Assembly: GCA_016220095.1 (NCBI GenBank)
Contig: JACRIJ010000039.1
Location: forward strand, 1 to 63,707
Direction: 5' to 3'
From: Planctomycetota bacterium
GTDB lineage: Bacteria; Planctomycetota; MHYJ01; JACQXL01; JACRIJ01
DNA length: 63,707 nucleotides
Shown here: piece by piece, positions 36,085 through 44,475 of the stretch
Position numbering within the stretch: the first letter of the stretch is position 1
Layout of the letters: each line of letters begins with the position of its first letter
Made by a program: the position numbers and the translations under genes
The notes under the pieces: generated by a model
The model's database searches: none
The model's input: only the letters and a program-made list of their open reading frames with translations
What the model was told of the DNA's origin: nothing

Positions 36085-36564
36085 TTCAGGATTTACTCCT
36101 TGTAAAAACGGTTTTTAAATTCAACAAAACGTTTTTGAAAAAATCTTCAATCTGCAATCGTCTCGTTGTAATCTTCTAATCTTGCAATCTTCTAATCTTG
36201 CAATCTATACTCATGCAGTGAATTATAGAAAACAAATACCGGAATGTCAAGAGGGTTTTAAGGGATATTATGAAACTTTTAAGTGCCTCCGGCGTCTAAA
36301 ACAGCATATTCTGTCACGACGAAACGATTGCCACAGAGACCACAAAGGACACGGAGAACGACGACGAAATAAACAGCGCAGGCCAACCCGCATCACCGGT
36401 TCGGGAGAATAACCAGTAGTCGGTGGATAGTTGTAGCCGCAGGTTGAGACCTGCGGTCAATGACCGATAACGAATTAGTCCGTAAAACAGGATAATCGGA
36501 ATAAATTATTGGTCACAAATGTATTTTATATGAAGAAATGAGTTCTTCTATTAAGGAGACAAAA
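36085..36564. other. divergent gap: formate dehydrogenase control region and repeats
   Basis: Upstream of the NuoE-like gene two near-palindromes, AAAAACCGTTTTT (about 36105-36117) and AAAACGTTTT (about 36125-36134), lie about two helical turns apart and may be operator sites. A clear -35/-10 pair was not found. Further right are CTTGCAATCTTCTAAT words (36165-36205), a CACAGAGACCACAAAGGACA tract (36332-36365) and a perfect CCGCAGGT/ACCTGCGG hairpin (36437-36456). No gene seen. Confidence 0.45.
36437..36456. repeat. short palindromic repeat CCGCAGGT-TGAG-ACCTGCGG
   Basis: A perfect 8-base stem with a TGAG loop, flanked by GTAG and TCAA. It is of the same kind as the palindromes at 7038, 39361, 52748 and 55928, which look like dispersed short palindromes rather than terminators, as no T-run follows. 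Confidence 0.65.
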
Positions 36565-37008
36565 ATGCCACGCTTTATACAAATTTTCATTTTAATTATG
36601 ACTATCAGTACTTCCTGCACGGAAAACCGGGAAAACCACCCGACGGACGCCCTTCCCTCGCAGAAATCATCCCCCCTGCCCCTTTCTGATATTTTAACAG
36701 GTTTATTAGGCCAGAAAGTCACTATACAAGGCACAGCCCGAAATGCTAAATTAGGCGCGCTTGTTGAAACCAGGTTTTGGGGCGAACATACTATCTGGAT
36801 AGATTCCCTTTCTGATTGGGATGAACAATATTGCGACAAAACAATAAAAGTGACGGGCATCCTGGAAGAACGGCACGATCTGCCGATGTTTATCTCAAAA
36901 CCAGGAGAAGCGATAAGGCAAGGCATGTCAGTACCGGAAGGCACGAATCTTTTCGAGGCAAGCAAGCGGTATCTGTTAAAGAACGCCAAATGGGAATTAG
37001 TAAAGTAG
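36565..37008 (+). CDS. OB-fold-like lipoprotein, 147 aa
   Basis: The ATG at 36565 follows AAGGAG by 6 bases; an upstream in-frame ATG at 36538 has no such site. A lipoprotein signal (MPRFIQIFILIMTISTSC) predicts a lipid-anchored product with Cys 18. Residues about 45-110 alternate strands in an OB-fold manner (KVTIQGTARN, HTIWIDSLSDW, KTIKVTGILEERHDL). The function is unknown. It is a single-gene unit facing right, followed by repeats. Confidence 0.72.
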   Translation: MPRFIQIFILIMTISTSCTENRENHPTDALPSQKSSPLPLSDILTGLLGQKVTIQGTARNAKLGALVETRFWGEHTIWIDSLSDWDEQYCDKTIKVTGILEERHDLPMFISKPGEAIRQGMSVPEGTNLFEASKRYLLKNAKWELVK

Positions 37009-37009
37009 A

Positions 37010-37086
37010 ACGACACACCCCTCTATCCCCTCATAATAGAGGGGAAGTCGTCGTACGAACGATCCCCCCTCTTTATAGAGGGAGAC
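37010..37086. repeat. CCCCTCTATAGAGGGG-type repeat, variant copy
   Basis: CGACACACCCCTCTA followed by CCCCTCATAATAGAGGGG and a second CCCCTCTTTATAGAGGG hairpin flank GTCGTCGTACGAACGAT. The same words occur at 44317-44400 (reversed) and 63508-63566. Confidence 0.65.
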
Positions 37087-37122
37087 TTTTAAGCCATCGT
37101 TGACTGACGCCTTACAGGGCAA

Positions 37123-37286
37123 CCCGTCAGTAAAGGGCGGACAGAAAAATAACACGCATATCAAATTACCCAATGATTATGCAGAGACTTGCCACGACCG
37201 AAGGGAGTCCCGGTCAGAGTATCGAGATGGCAAGTCTCTACCGAAATGCCGCGGGAAAACTTTAAAATCCACTTTAACTAAAGCCT
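37123..37286. mobile_element. MITE-like element, copy 2
   Basis: The left end CCCGTCAGTAAAGGGCGG (37123-37140) and the AAAAATAACAC block match copy 1 at 6981, as do GTCTCTAC and AAATGCCGCGGG near the right end. The core differs: an 11-base stem GAGACTTGCCA (37184-37194) / TGGCAAGTCTC (37228-37238) with a 33-base loop. The right terminal repeat is decayed. Confidence 0.6.
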
Positions 37287-37308
37287 TACAATTCTGTTAA
37301 CATTTTCC

Positions 37309-37337
37309 TTGTATTTAATACCTCTTTATTTTATAGT
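37309..37337 (+). promoter_or_regulatory. sigma-70 promoter of the SPFH/NAD-kinase-like unit
   Basis: TTGTAT (37309-37314), a 17-base spacer and TATAGT (37332-37337). The RNA would start near 37344, about 20 bases before the AGGAGA ribosome site and ATG at 37366. Confidence 0.65.
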
Positions 37338-37365
37338 GCCCGTGTAAATTTTAGGAGACAATTTT

Positions 37366-38352
37366 ATGTTTGGATTAAGATTTATCAAGTTCCAGCCGAC
37401 AGAATACATCCTTAAATACAAAAACGGAAAGGTCGTCAGGGAAGGCGCCGGCCTGTCGTTCTTCTATTACGCTCCTACCACGTCGCTCGTCGCAATCCCC
37501 ATCGCAAGTTCCGATACTCCTTTTATCTTTGAGGAAATTACGTCCGATTTCCAGACGGTTTCCGTACAGGGACAGGTTGCCTTCAGGATCGCCAATCCTT
37601 CAAAAACCGCGCAACTCCTGAATTTCACCTGTGACAGCAGGTCAAAAAGATACCTTTCTGAAGACCCGGAAAAACTGCCCCAGCGCGTGCTCAACATCGT
37701 CAAAGTCCTGACTAAAAAATATATCCAGGGCATGAAACTCAAAGAAGCCCTGGTATCCATAGAATCCCTCGCGCATAATATAGGCAATGACATCAAAACA
37801 AACGATGAGATTGCTTCGCTCGGCCTTGAAATGCTCGGCCTGTCCATCCTCGCCATTCTCCCTAACAAGGAAACTTCACGGGCCCTTGAAGCCCAGGCCC
37901 GCGAGGAAATCCTGAAAAAAGCCGACGAGGCCGTTTATGAAAGAAGAAACGCGTCCATAGAACAGGAACGCAGAATAAAAGAAACCCAGCTTGAATCCGA
38001 CAGGATCGTCCAAAAAAAACAAAACGAGCTCAGGGATTCCCAGCTGATATTTGACACGTCGCTTGAGGAGAAAAAGGAAAAACTGGTAGGACTTGCGGCC
38101 GCGAATTCAAAGGCCGAGGCCGATGCCCGGGCATACGGACTCCAGGCGATTATGAAGGCCCTGGAAAACGTCAGCCCCAACGTGATTCAGTCCCTTGCCG
38201 GCATGGGAATGCAACCGAATAAGCTGATTGCCGTCGCCTTCCGGGAACTCGCGGAAAAGGCGGAAAAAATCGGCACTCTTAACATTTCCCCGGACCTGCT
38301 TCAAACCCTGTTGAAAGAAACTTCTGAGTATGAAACGACTCACGGGAAATAA
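37366..38352 (+). CDS. SPFH/band-7 domain protein, 328 aa
   Basis: Residues about 5-175 form an SPFH (band 7/prohibitin) domain: a beta start (RFIKFQPTEYILKYKNG), VSVQGQVAFRI, then LEMLGLSILAILPN. A long charged coiled coil (about 175-250) and a Gly/Ala-rich end follow. There is no membrane helix, so it should be a cytosolic or peripheral oligomer, unlike most prohibitins and flotillins. The ATG has AGGAGA seven bases upstream. Its last 23 bases overlap the NAD-kinase-like gene, so both are made together. Confidence 0.88.
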   Translation: MFGLRFIKFQPTEYILKYKNGKVVREGAGLSFFYYAPTTSLVAIPIASSDTPFIFEEITSDFQTVSVQGQVAFRIANPSKTAQLLNFTCDSRSKRYLSEDPEKLPQRVLNIVKVLTKKYIQGMKLKEALVSIESLAHNIGNDIKTNDEIASLGLEMLGLSILAILPNKETSRALEAQAREEILKKADEAVYERRNASIEQERRIKETQLESDRIVQKKQNELRDSQLIFDTSLEEKKEKLVGLAAANSKAEADARAYGLQAIMKALENVSPNVIQSLAGMGMQPNKLIAVAFRELAEKAEKIGTLNISPDLLQTLLKETSEYETTHGK

Positions 38353-39268
38353 AATAATCCTCGTAAAAAGGAAAACGCCGCTGGAAGAGCTTGTAAGCAG
38401 GTTTAACACCGTCTCGCAGGCGAAATTTTACGTGGAACACCTTGGCGCTGATTTTTCCGATTACCTTAATGAAAACAGTAAATACCAAAAGGCCGTCGCT
38501 GAGTCAACCGCCATACTTAATGAAATAGGACGCGTCCATATCATAGACCGCTCTTTCCTTCCGAATTTTATATTCGGCGATAACGATATCGTAGTTGCCG
38601 TAGGACAGGACGGGCTTGTTGCCAATACGCTGAAATACCTGTCAACGCAGAAATTGGCCGGCGTAAACCCTGAACCTGAAAGATGGGACGGCGTTTTGCT
38701 CCCATTCAAGGTGAAAGACCTCCGATATATTATACCCGAAGCCATGGCCGGCACGCGTCCCGTAAAAGAAATCACCATGGCCAAAGCGGTCCTGAATGAC
38801 GCCCAGGCGCTCTACGCGGTAAACGACCTTTTCATCGGGCATAAATCTCACGTGTCAGCAAGATACAGGATATCCATCGGCAAATCAGAGGAATTCCATT
38901 CCTCAAGCGGCATAATAGTTTCCACGGGCCTCGGCTCCACGGGCTGGTTGAAAAGCATTATTGCCGGGGCAAACGCCATAACCAGGTCCGCCGTTGATAA
39001 AAACGCTAAAACCAATACCGACTTGAAATTTAATTGGAATGCGGATTATTTGTATTTTTCCGTAAGAGAACCGTTCCCGAGCAAAACGTCCCAGGCAAAT
39101 ACGGTTTTCGGAAAAGTAACACGGAAAGAACCGCTGAAAATACTTTCACAAATGGCCGAGAACGGGACTATCTTCAGCGACGGTGTAGAGAGCGATTTCC
39201 TGTCTTTCAATTCAGGCGTAGAAGCAACTATAGCCGTCGCGGAAAAAAGAGGCCATCTGCTGGTTTAA
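38330..39268 (+). CDS. NAD-kinase-fold protein coupled to SPFH gene, 312 aa
   Basis: The three hallmarks of the NAD/diacylglycerol kinase fold are present in order: GQDG at 92-95 (normally GGDG), a following ND at 165-166 (normally NE/ND), and STGLGSTGW at 198-206 (normally TPTGSTAY). The C-terminal beta domain ends with SDGVE. This suggests a kinase for NAD, a nucleoside or a lipid, but the Gly-to-Gln change and the length distinguish it from housekeeping NadK. The gene starts at ATG 38330 inside the SPFH gene. I recall SPFH genes next to such kinases in other bacteria, without a known function. Confidence 0.82.
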   Translation: MKRLTGNKIILVKRKTPLEELVSRFNTVSQAKFYVEHLGADFSDYLNENSKYQKAVAESTAILNEIGRVHIIDRSFLPNFIFGDNDIVVAVGQDGLVANTLKYLSTQKLAGVNPEPERWDGVLLPFKVKDLRYIIPEAMAGTRPVKEITMAKAVLNDAQALYAVNDLFIGHKSHVSARYRISIGKSEEFHSSSGIIVSTGLGSTGWLKSIIAGANAITRSAVDKNAKTNTDLKFNWNADYLYFSVREPFPSKTSQANTVFGKVTRKEPLKILSQMAENGTIFSDGVESDFLSFNSGVEATIAVAEKRGHLLV

Positions 39269-39360
39269 ATAAGACGATAGGGTTTGTTATTATTTAACAT
39301 TTGGAAATGAAGCATATGTCTAAAATATTTGCATTGCTTATTGCCTGTATTACTTCCATA

Positions 39361-39380
39361 CCGTGGGCTTACGCCCACGG
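39361..39380. repeat. short palindromic repeat CCGTGGGC-TTAC-GCCCACGG
   Basis: Perfect 8-base stem, 92 bases after the NAD-kinase-like stop. It could end transcription, but no T-run follows. The gap up to 39516 also has CGAGAGCCGGCGCCCGAG-type and TTCATTTTTCATTATTCAT words. Confidence 0.65.
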
Positions 39381-39516
39381 CTAACCGATCATCACTCCTT
39401 CGGAGTTCTACCGCAACGACGACGAAAACCCGAGAGCCGGCGCCCGAGAACCGTACCTCGGAACCCGGAACTCGAACGACGTCCTTCATTCTTCATTTTT
39501 CATTATTCATTTTTCG

Positions 39517-40713
39517 TTACAGACCACTAAGGAAGAAATCTATCCGTTCCTCTATCTTCTCCTGCTGTTTTTCGGGTATGGCGCCGAACGGCGGCCCTGA
39601 AGCCTTTATCTCGCCTTCAACAGGCTCTTTTCCTGCCGTAAATTTTTCAGATGAAAAATCGCTTATCTGTATCATTTTCAGTATATCCCATGATGCCCGG
39701 AATTCCTGAAAATTCCTGCCGTCATACAAAACCGGCGTCTTCAGCATTACCATAAACAGGTTCAGCTTGTCCGCCTTATGCCCGCTCATGCCGCCCGCGT
39801 GCCAGTCGCTCCCGGGACATACAAATACCAGAAACGTATTTTCCTTGCCGGGCCTCAGGCTCTTGAGCAATTCGCTGATCTTTCGCGAACCGTTAATCGC
39901 CTTAAATACGTTATCCATGTACTCGTCACGCACCTTTACCACCGGCGCCGCCTGCATGGCCGGCCCCTTAACCATTATCAGTTCAACAGGGGTTTGATTC
40001 GCGCCCGCGGGCGTTGCCTTGCCCGTTATGGCAGGAACGCTCTCCCTCGTTTCCAGCCTGTACCGCTGGATTAAAAGGCCGCTCCCGATCGCAATGCCAA
40101 CCATAATGGCAAAAGACAGTATCATCGTAACAAACCTCGGCATTTTCGGGAAAGGTATCTTATTCCATATAGCAATAAAAATACCTTCTCCAGGAAGAAT
40201 GAAATATGTCTTTTTCTTGTACTCTTCGTATTCGGAACCGAAAAGGGCCTCGCATTTCCGCTCTTCAGACCTTGACAGGTAATAGTACAGCCATATCATG
40301 ATAAAAAATGCTATGTACGTCGTAAACCTTCCCCATGTCAGTATTATGCCTGTGCAGAAAACCGACAGCGCTACATACTGGGGATGCCTGAACCACCTGT
40401 AAATGCCGTTTTTCACCATGCCTTTTTTGAAAAGTTTCGCGGAATATATCTGAAACGCGCCGACAAGGAAAATAAGGAATCCAAGCGCTATCAGTATCAA
40501 CCCAATAGGAAACAGCGTATGCGTATGGAAAATAAAATATACGAGCCATGCCGTGGACGTGTTACTGCTGAGCGCCTCTATGTGCATGACCGAGCCATAA
40601 AGAAATCCCGCGAACGGCAGGAGCATCCATGCCGGTTCAAGGATGACGAAAAACGCGAGCGCTTTCAGCAAAATGTCCGGAATTTTTTTCCAGAATGAAG
40701 ATTTTTCAGCCAT
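39517..40713 (-). CDS. isoprenylcysteine/phospholipid methyltransferase-like membrane protein with extra C-terminal domain, 398 aa
   Basis: The N-terminal 210 residues hold five to six membrane helices. The signature of the ICMT/PEMT family is present: NGIYRWFRHPQYVAL, then EERKCEALFGSEYEEYKKKTYF (about 105-175), which in the family binds S-adenosylmethionine. The C-terminal part (about 235-398) is soluble, with FLVFVCPGSDWHAGG, and I cannot assign it. The substrate may be a lipid or an exported protein. The ATG at 40713 has an AGGTG site. It stands alone between repeat tracts. Confidence 0.8.
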   Translation of the reverse strand: MAEKSSFWKKIPDILLKALAFFVILEPAWMLLPFAGFLYGSVMHIEALSSNTSTAWLVYFIFHTHTLFPIGLILIALGFLIFLVGAFQIYSAKLFKKGMVKNGIYRWFRHPQYVALSVFCTGIILTWGRFTTYIAFFIMIWLYYYLSRSEERKCEALFGSEYEEYKKKTYFILPGEGIFIAIWNKIPFPKMPRFVTMILSFAIMVGIAIGSGLLIQRYRLETRESVPAITGKATPAGANQTPVELIMVKGPAMQAAPVVKVRDEYMDNVFKAINGSRKISELLKSLRPGKENTFLVFVCPGSDWHAGGMSGHKADKLNLFMVMLKTPVLYDGRNFQEFRASWDILKMIQISDFSSEKFTAGKEPVEGEIKASGPPFGAIPEKQQEKIEERIDFFLSGL

Positions 40714-40776
40714 ATCAGTGCACCTGACCGCCTTTCTGTAAAACTGGTTAAATAGTATCTAAGTTCTCAACTTTTA

Positions 40777-40925
40777 TTGCCACAGAGCACACAGAGGACA
40801 CTGAGAACGACGGTTTCTTATATTGACTGTACGACTAACTGCGCCACAAACGACATTTGATTATAATTTGTAACTAAGAAATCATTTTTCTTTCTGAGAG
40901 CTCTGTGTTCTCTGTGGCTAATTCG
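40777..40925. repeat. inverted CACAGAG-word tracts
   Basis: TTGCCACAGAGCACACAGAG at 40777-40796 is matched, in reverse, by CTCTGTGTTCTCTGTGGC at 40901-40918. The same words occur at 36332-36360, 45649-45675 and 47170. The 240-base gap contains nothing else I can support. Confidence 0.55.
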
Positions 40926-40953
40926 TTTTCGGGTCTCGGACGCCGGATTACTT

Positions 40954-43900
40954 CTACTTCTTCTCAGCAAATTTTCCGCTCGCCCACTCTATCTTATGCC
41001 GGACAAAGGGATGGGGTTCCGTCTTATTCAAGTCATCCAATAAAACCGCGGCATCCTGATTGCCGTATTCGCCCAGGGCCTCGGCGGCAAAACCGCGCAT
41101 GGCCCAATCCGGATTCTTTAATTCTTTCACAATAACGTCATAAGCCCGGTTTTTATTGTCTTTAATCCGCCCCAGGGCGGCAAGCGCATGGGCGCACGCA
41201 GGAAACCTGCCCTGCTGTACAGTTTCTATCAAAGCAGGTACTGCCGGTTCGCCGATTGCTGTCAACGCCTCTTCAGACGGATACCGCACCCAGAAATAAG
41301 TGTCTCCAATGCCCTTGATAAGATGCGGCACGGCAGACGGGTCGGCAATACGGCCTAAGGCCACAGAAATAAGTTTGCGGAACAATTCTGATTCCTTGAA
41401 TCTATCTGTTTCAGACAATTTTATAAGCCCTGGTACGGCCCTCTTATCCTTGAGTTGGCCGAGCGCTATGCAGGCTACATCAGTCAATCCGCCCTGGCCC
41501 AGATAAGGCAATAACGCCTCAGTCGCCCGCGGGTCTCCAATTTCGCCTATCAAAGAAATTATAACCCTCTTCATGTTTTTGTCTTTTACCCTGAGATGGT
41601 CCATAAGCACCGGCACTGCATTTTTGCCATGGTATGTAACCAGCATAGATGCCCATGACTGTTCATACCCGTCGCCGGAAATCATTTTGGGAATGGCATA
41701 ATATATGCCCGGCCGCCCCAATTCCTTAAACTTATTCCGCGCAACCTCCGACTTATCCCAATGCGCGCCTTGCTCTTTGACGCACTCAATCCAGAGTTTA
41801 TCCATTTCCTCTTGGCTTAAACTATGGCTTGCGGCCTGGATTGCAACCTCGCCATAACCGGGCAACTCCCTGACAGCAGTAAATCTCGTATCATTAGCCA
41901 GCCGGTTCATATCGGAAAAACCGCATTTGACTGCCTCGGCAAGGCCTGTAAGCGCGCGATTATTATCATCACCGCTGTACAACGCGGCCAATTCGTACAG
42001 CAATTCCGGGTCAAAGGAATCATTGCCCCGAACGTCTTCAAGAAGTTTTATTGCCTCGCCTGCCTTATCCTGTTGTTTTAAATTCATAGCGGAATCTATC
42101 ACTCCCTTATAAGGAGTGCTGTCCACCCGTTCAATGCCTTCCATGGAAGTTTCCGGCATATCCGGTATCCTGCCCGGCATCCTGGACGGCCATTCTGCTA
42201 TACTGCTGTCCGGCTTGAAATCAGGCGAGGCCTGCTCATCTATGCCGATACACCACATGGAATTCTGGTCCCCTGCGGGGCCGCTCCACCAGGTATTGCT
42301 CCGCATCTTTGGCGCGACGTTTTTATAAGAACCGTTCCCGCCCAGACTAAGCAATATCCCGATACTACCGTCATCGCGATTGGCCTGGCCGCAGGGACAA
42401 TTCCTGCCTTCAAAACTCAAATTGCCGTTCTTTTTAATCAGGAATCCGCAACCGTTCTGAACGCCGGCCGCGATCCAATTCCATTCGGCATCCGATGAAA
42501 ATTTATCATCTCCGCCGCCGTCTATCAACCAGCCCGGCGACATATCCCAACCCACGGCAGGTCCGATTTTATTGCCGTTGTATTCGTCGTTGCCGGCACG
42601 GTCTATCATGCAGGCCGCCGCGAGATGTATAGGCGCGCCCAGCGTATAACCGTCGTAATCGCCGTCTTTGCCGGTATGGTAAATATCATTGCCGATGTCA
42701 TCCACCATCATGCCGAATCCGTACCAATAACTGCCGCCCATGCCGAATTGGTTGTCCAGCAGATGGAAATCATCGCCCGCATTGTCAATCAATGCGCCGA
42801 TGCCGCCTGAACAGCCGGGCCTGAGCCCGTATCCAAACCCCTGCGACATGGCTATGAATGAGCCTTTCGGACGCTGGGGATAATCTTCGTAACGGCCGCC
42901 CGCGTAATAATTATCATTGCCGGTCCGGTCCAAAAGCAGTCCGAATCCGCCTTCAGCCCCGAATCCCTGCGACGCGAAAGTGGCTTTGTATTTATCGTCA
43001 CCCGCGTTGTCAATAAGTATACCGATACCCAGGGAAGACGCGCCTTGAACGCAATCTAATCCCTGATAAGAATCATTGCCAGTACCTGAACGATAGAGTA
43101 TGCCCGCGCCGAGAAATGCCGCGCCCTGCGACCAGTCGCCGGCTGAAAACGTATTGTTCCCGTTACCGAAAACCGCTAAGACACCGATGCCGGCCAATGC
43201 TGCGCCATGGCATAAATCAATCCGGTCATTGCCCGGTTCAAGCTTGTCAGAGTCTTCGTGTTTAGGCGGGGTCTCTTTCATGCGCGCGGTAAATTGGTTA
43301 TTCCCGGCCATATCAATACATACAGCGGCCGGAGGCTCGGTGCGCCCGTCCGTACCGCCGGCACGGCAGGTATAAATATCATCGCCGCCAATGTCAATGA
43401 TGAGCGAGAAATCGCGATAGTATTCGTTCGGGCCGCTGTCGCCGACAATCACCTCGCCTATTTTGGTCTGCGCATAGAACAGGATACCGCCCTTAGCCGC
43501 GGTTTCAGGCAGGCCGAATTCAGACGCCGGTTTGCCATAAACGGGCTCTTTCCATGCGGATAACTGTTCCCTTGCGAAACCAATATCGCGGCAAATAATC
43601 AGACTGCCGCTCAGGAGTTTTTCCCTGTTTAAAGAATCATATCCCTGGAAGATATCAAAATTCGCGCCGTGTTCAGCGAGGTTCTTCTTGCCTTCTTCGG
43701 ACAAACCTGCAAAAGCCTCTTTGACCAGCGCGCCTGCAGAATCCATATCAACGGCAACACGTTGAAGGACTTTGCTGATATTAACGGGCAGGTTTTTTGT
43801 TTGTTCTTCGGTAATCACGGGTTCCGATGAATTCTCAGAACCGGGCTCTTCGGACTCCTCCACAGACAAATCAAGTTCCAAGGCGCTTTTCGAAATTATA

Positions 43901-44286
43901 AGATTCAAGTCAGCGTTATTGCCCGCACCGGCAATACACCTTGCTAATTTATCCGCATAAAACGGGACTTCTAAGGGATTGGCCATAAGACGGTCAACGG
44001 CCTTAAGGCGATACGGCATGTCCGGCATGAGATTTTTGCGGTAAAGCAGGTCCTGAGGCGTCATCTTGATGGCGCGCAGGGCCGATTTCAGATATGACAA
44101 TTCCACGGGCCCGAGAATGTCCGGATACGCAGGTTCCGGTTTTACGGGGACGGGCGCGGGGCTAATTTGCGCAGACGCGGGTTCCACAGCGACGGATATT
44201 TCCGGCTTATTCTGTTCTTGACAATACACACACATTACAAGACCGACTAACGCAACGACGATAAATGCCTGTTTGCATTTCTTCAT
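40954..44286 (-). CDS. secreted GDD-repeat and HEAT-repeat protein, 1110 aa
   Basis: A signal peptide (MKKCKQAFIVVALVGLVMCVYC) starts at the ATG at 44286, five bases after a perfect GGAGG; the GTG at 44292 overlaps that site. Residues about 285-650 contain a dozen copies of a Gly/Asp motif, IDxxGDDxY or LxxTGNDxY, spaced 25-45 residues (IDIGGDDIYT, YRSGTGNDSYQ, IDNAGDDKYK, LDRTGNDNYY, VDDIGNDIYH, IDRAGNDEYN). This suggests a beta-solenoid. A TPR-like part (about 735-830) and at least six HEAT repeats (about 870-1105, RATEALLPYLGQGG type) follow. The function is unknown. It probably acts in the periplasm or at the surface. Confidence 0.82.
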   Translation of the reverse strand: MKKCKQAFIVVALVGLVMCVYCQEQNKPEISVAVEPASAQISPAPVPVKPEPAYPDILGPVELSYLKSALRAIKMTPQDLLYRKNLMPDMPYRLKAVDRLMANPLEVPFYADKLARCIAGAGNNADLNLIISKSALELDLSVEESEEPGSENSSEPVITEEQTKNLPVNISKVLQRVAVDMDSAGALVKEAFAGLSEEGKKNLAEHGANFDIFQGYDSLNREKLLSGSLIICRDIGFAREQLSAWKEPVYGKPASEFGLPETAAKGGILFYAQTKIGEVIVGDSGPNEYYRDFSLIIDIGGDDIYTCRAGGTDGRTEPPAAVCIDMAGNNQFTARMKETPPKHEDSDKLEPGNDRIDLCHGAALAGIGVLAVFGNGNNTFSAGDWSQGAAFLGAGILYRSGTGNDSYQGLDCVQGASSLGIGILIDNAGDDKYKATFASQGFGAEGGFGLLLDRTGNDNYYAGGRYEDYPQRPKGSFIAMSQGFGYGLRPGCSGGIGALIDNAGDDFHLLDNQFGMGGSYWYGFGMMVDDIGNDIYHTGKDGDYDGYTLGAPIHLAAACMIDRAGNDEYNGNKIGPAVGWDMSPGWLIDGGGDDKFSSDAEWNWIAAGVQNGCGFLIKKNGNLSFEGRNCPCGQANRDDGSIGILLSLGGNGSYKNVAPKMRSNTWWSGPAGDQNSMWCIGIDEQASPDFKPDSSIAEWPSRMPGRIPDMPETSMEGIERVDSTPYKGVIDSAMNLKQQDKAGEAIKLLEDVRGNDSFDPELLYELAALYSGDDNNRALTGLAEAVKCGFSDMNRLANDTRFTAVRELPGYGEVAIQAASHSLSQEEMDKLWIECVKEQGAHWDKSEVARNKFKELGRPGIYYAIPKMISGDGYEQSWASMLVTYHGKNAVPVLMDHLRVKDKNMKRVIISLIGEIGDPRATEALLPYLGQGGLTDVACIALGQLKDKRAVPGLIKLSETDRFKESELFRKLISVALGRIADPSAVPHLIKGIGDTYFWVRYPSEEALTAIGEPAVPALIETVQQGRFPACAHALAALGRIKDNKNRAYDVIVKELKNPDWAMRGFAAEALGEYGNQDAAVLLDDLNKTEPHPFVRHKIEWASGKFAEKK

Positions 44287-44339
44287 ATACACCTCCTTAC
44301 CCCCTTTTAATAGAATAGGAATCGTTCGTACGACACCTT

Positions 44340-44400
44340 CCCCTCTATAAAGAGGGGACCGAGGGGTGTGTCGTCCGTGTTCGGCGTTATCGAAAAACGA
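44340..44400 (-). repeat. CGGACGACACACCCC repeat, reverse copy
   Basis: Read on the minus strand, TCGTTTTTCGATAACGCCGA, then ACACGGACGACACACCCCTC and a CCCCTCTTTATAGAGGGG hairpin. The plus-strand copy at 63508-63566 is almost identical over about 58 bases. It sits in the 190-base gap between the GDD/HEAT gene and the TPR-jellyroll gene. Confidence 0.75.
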
Positions 44401-44475
44401 CGATTTCTATAAAACAAATATTTTTATGCCGTACTTCGTGTCTTTGTGCCTTCGCGGCAAAGAAAGCCGATTTAT

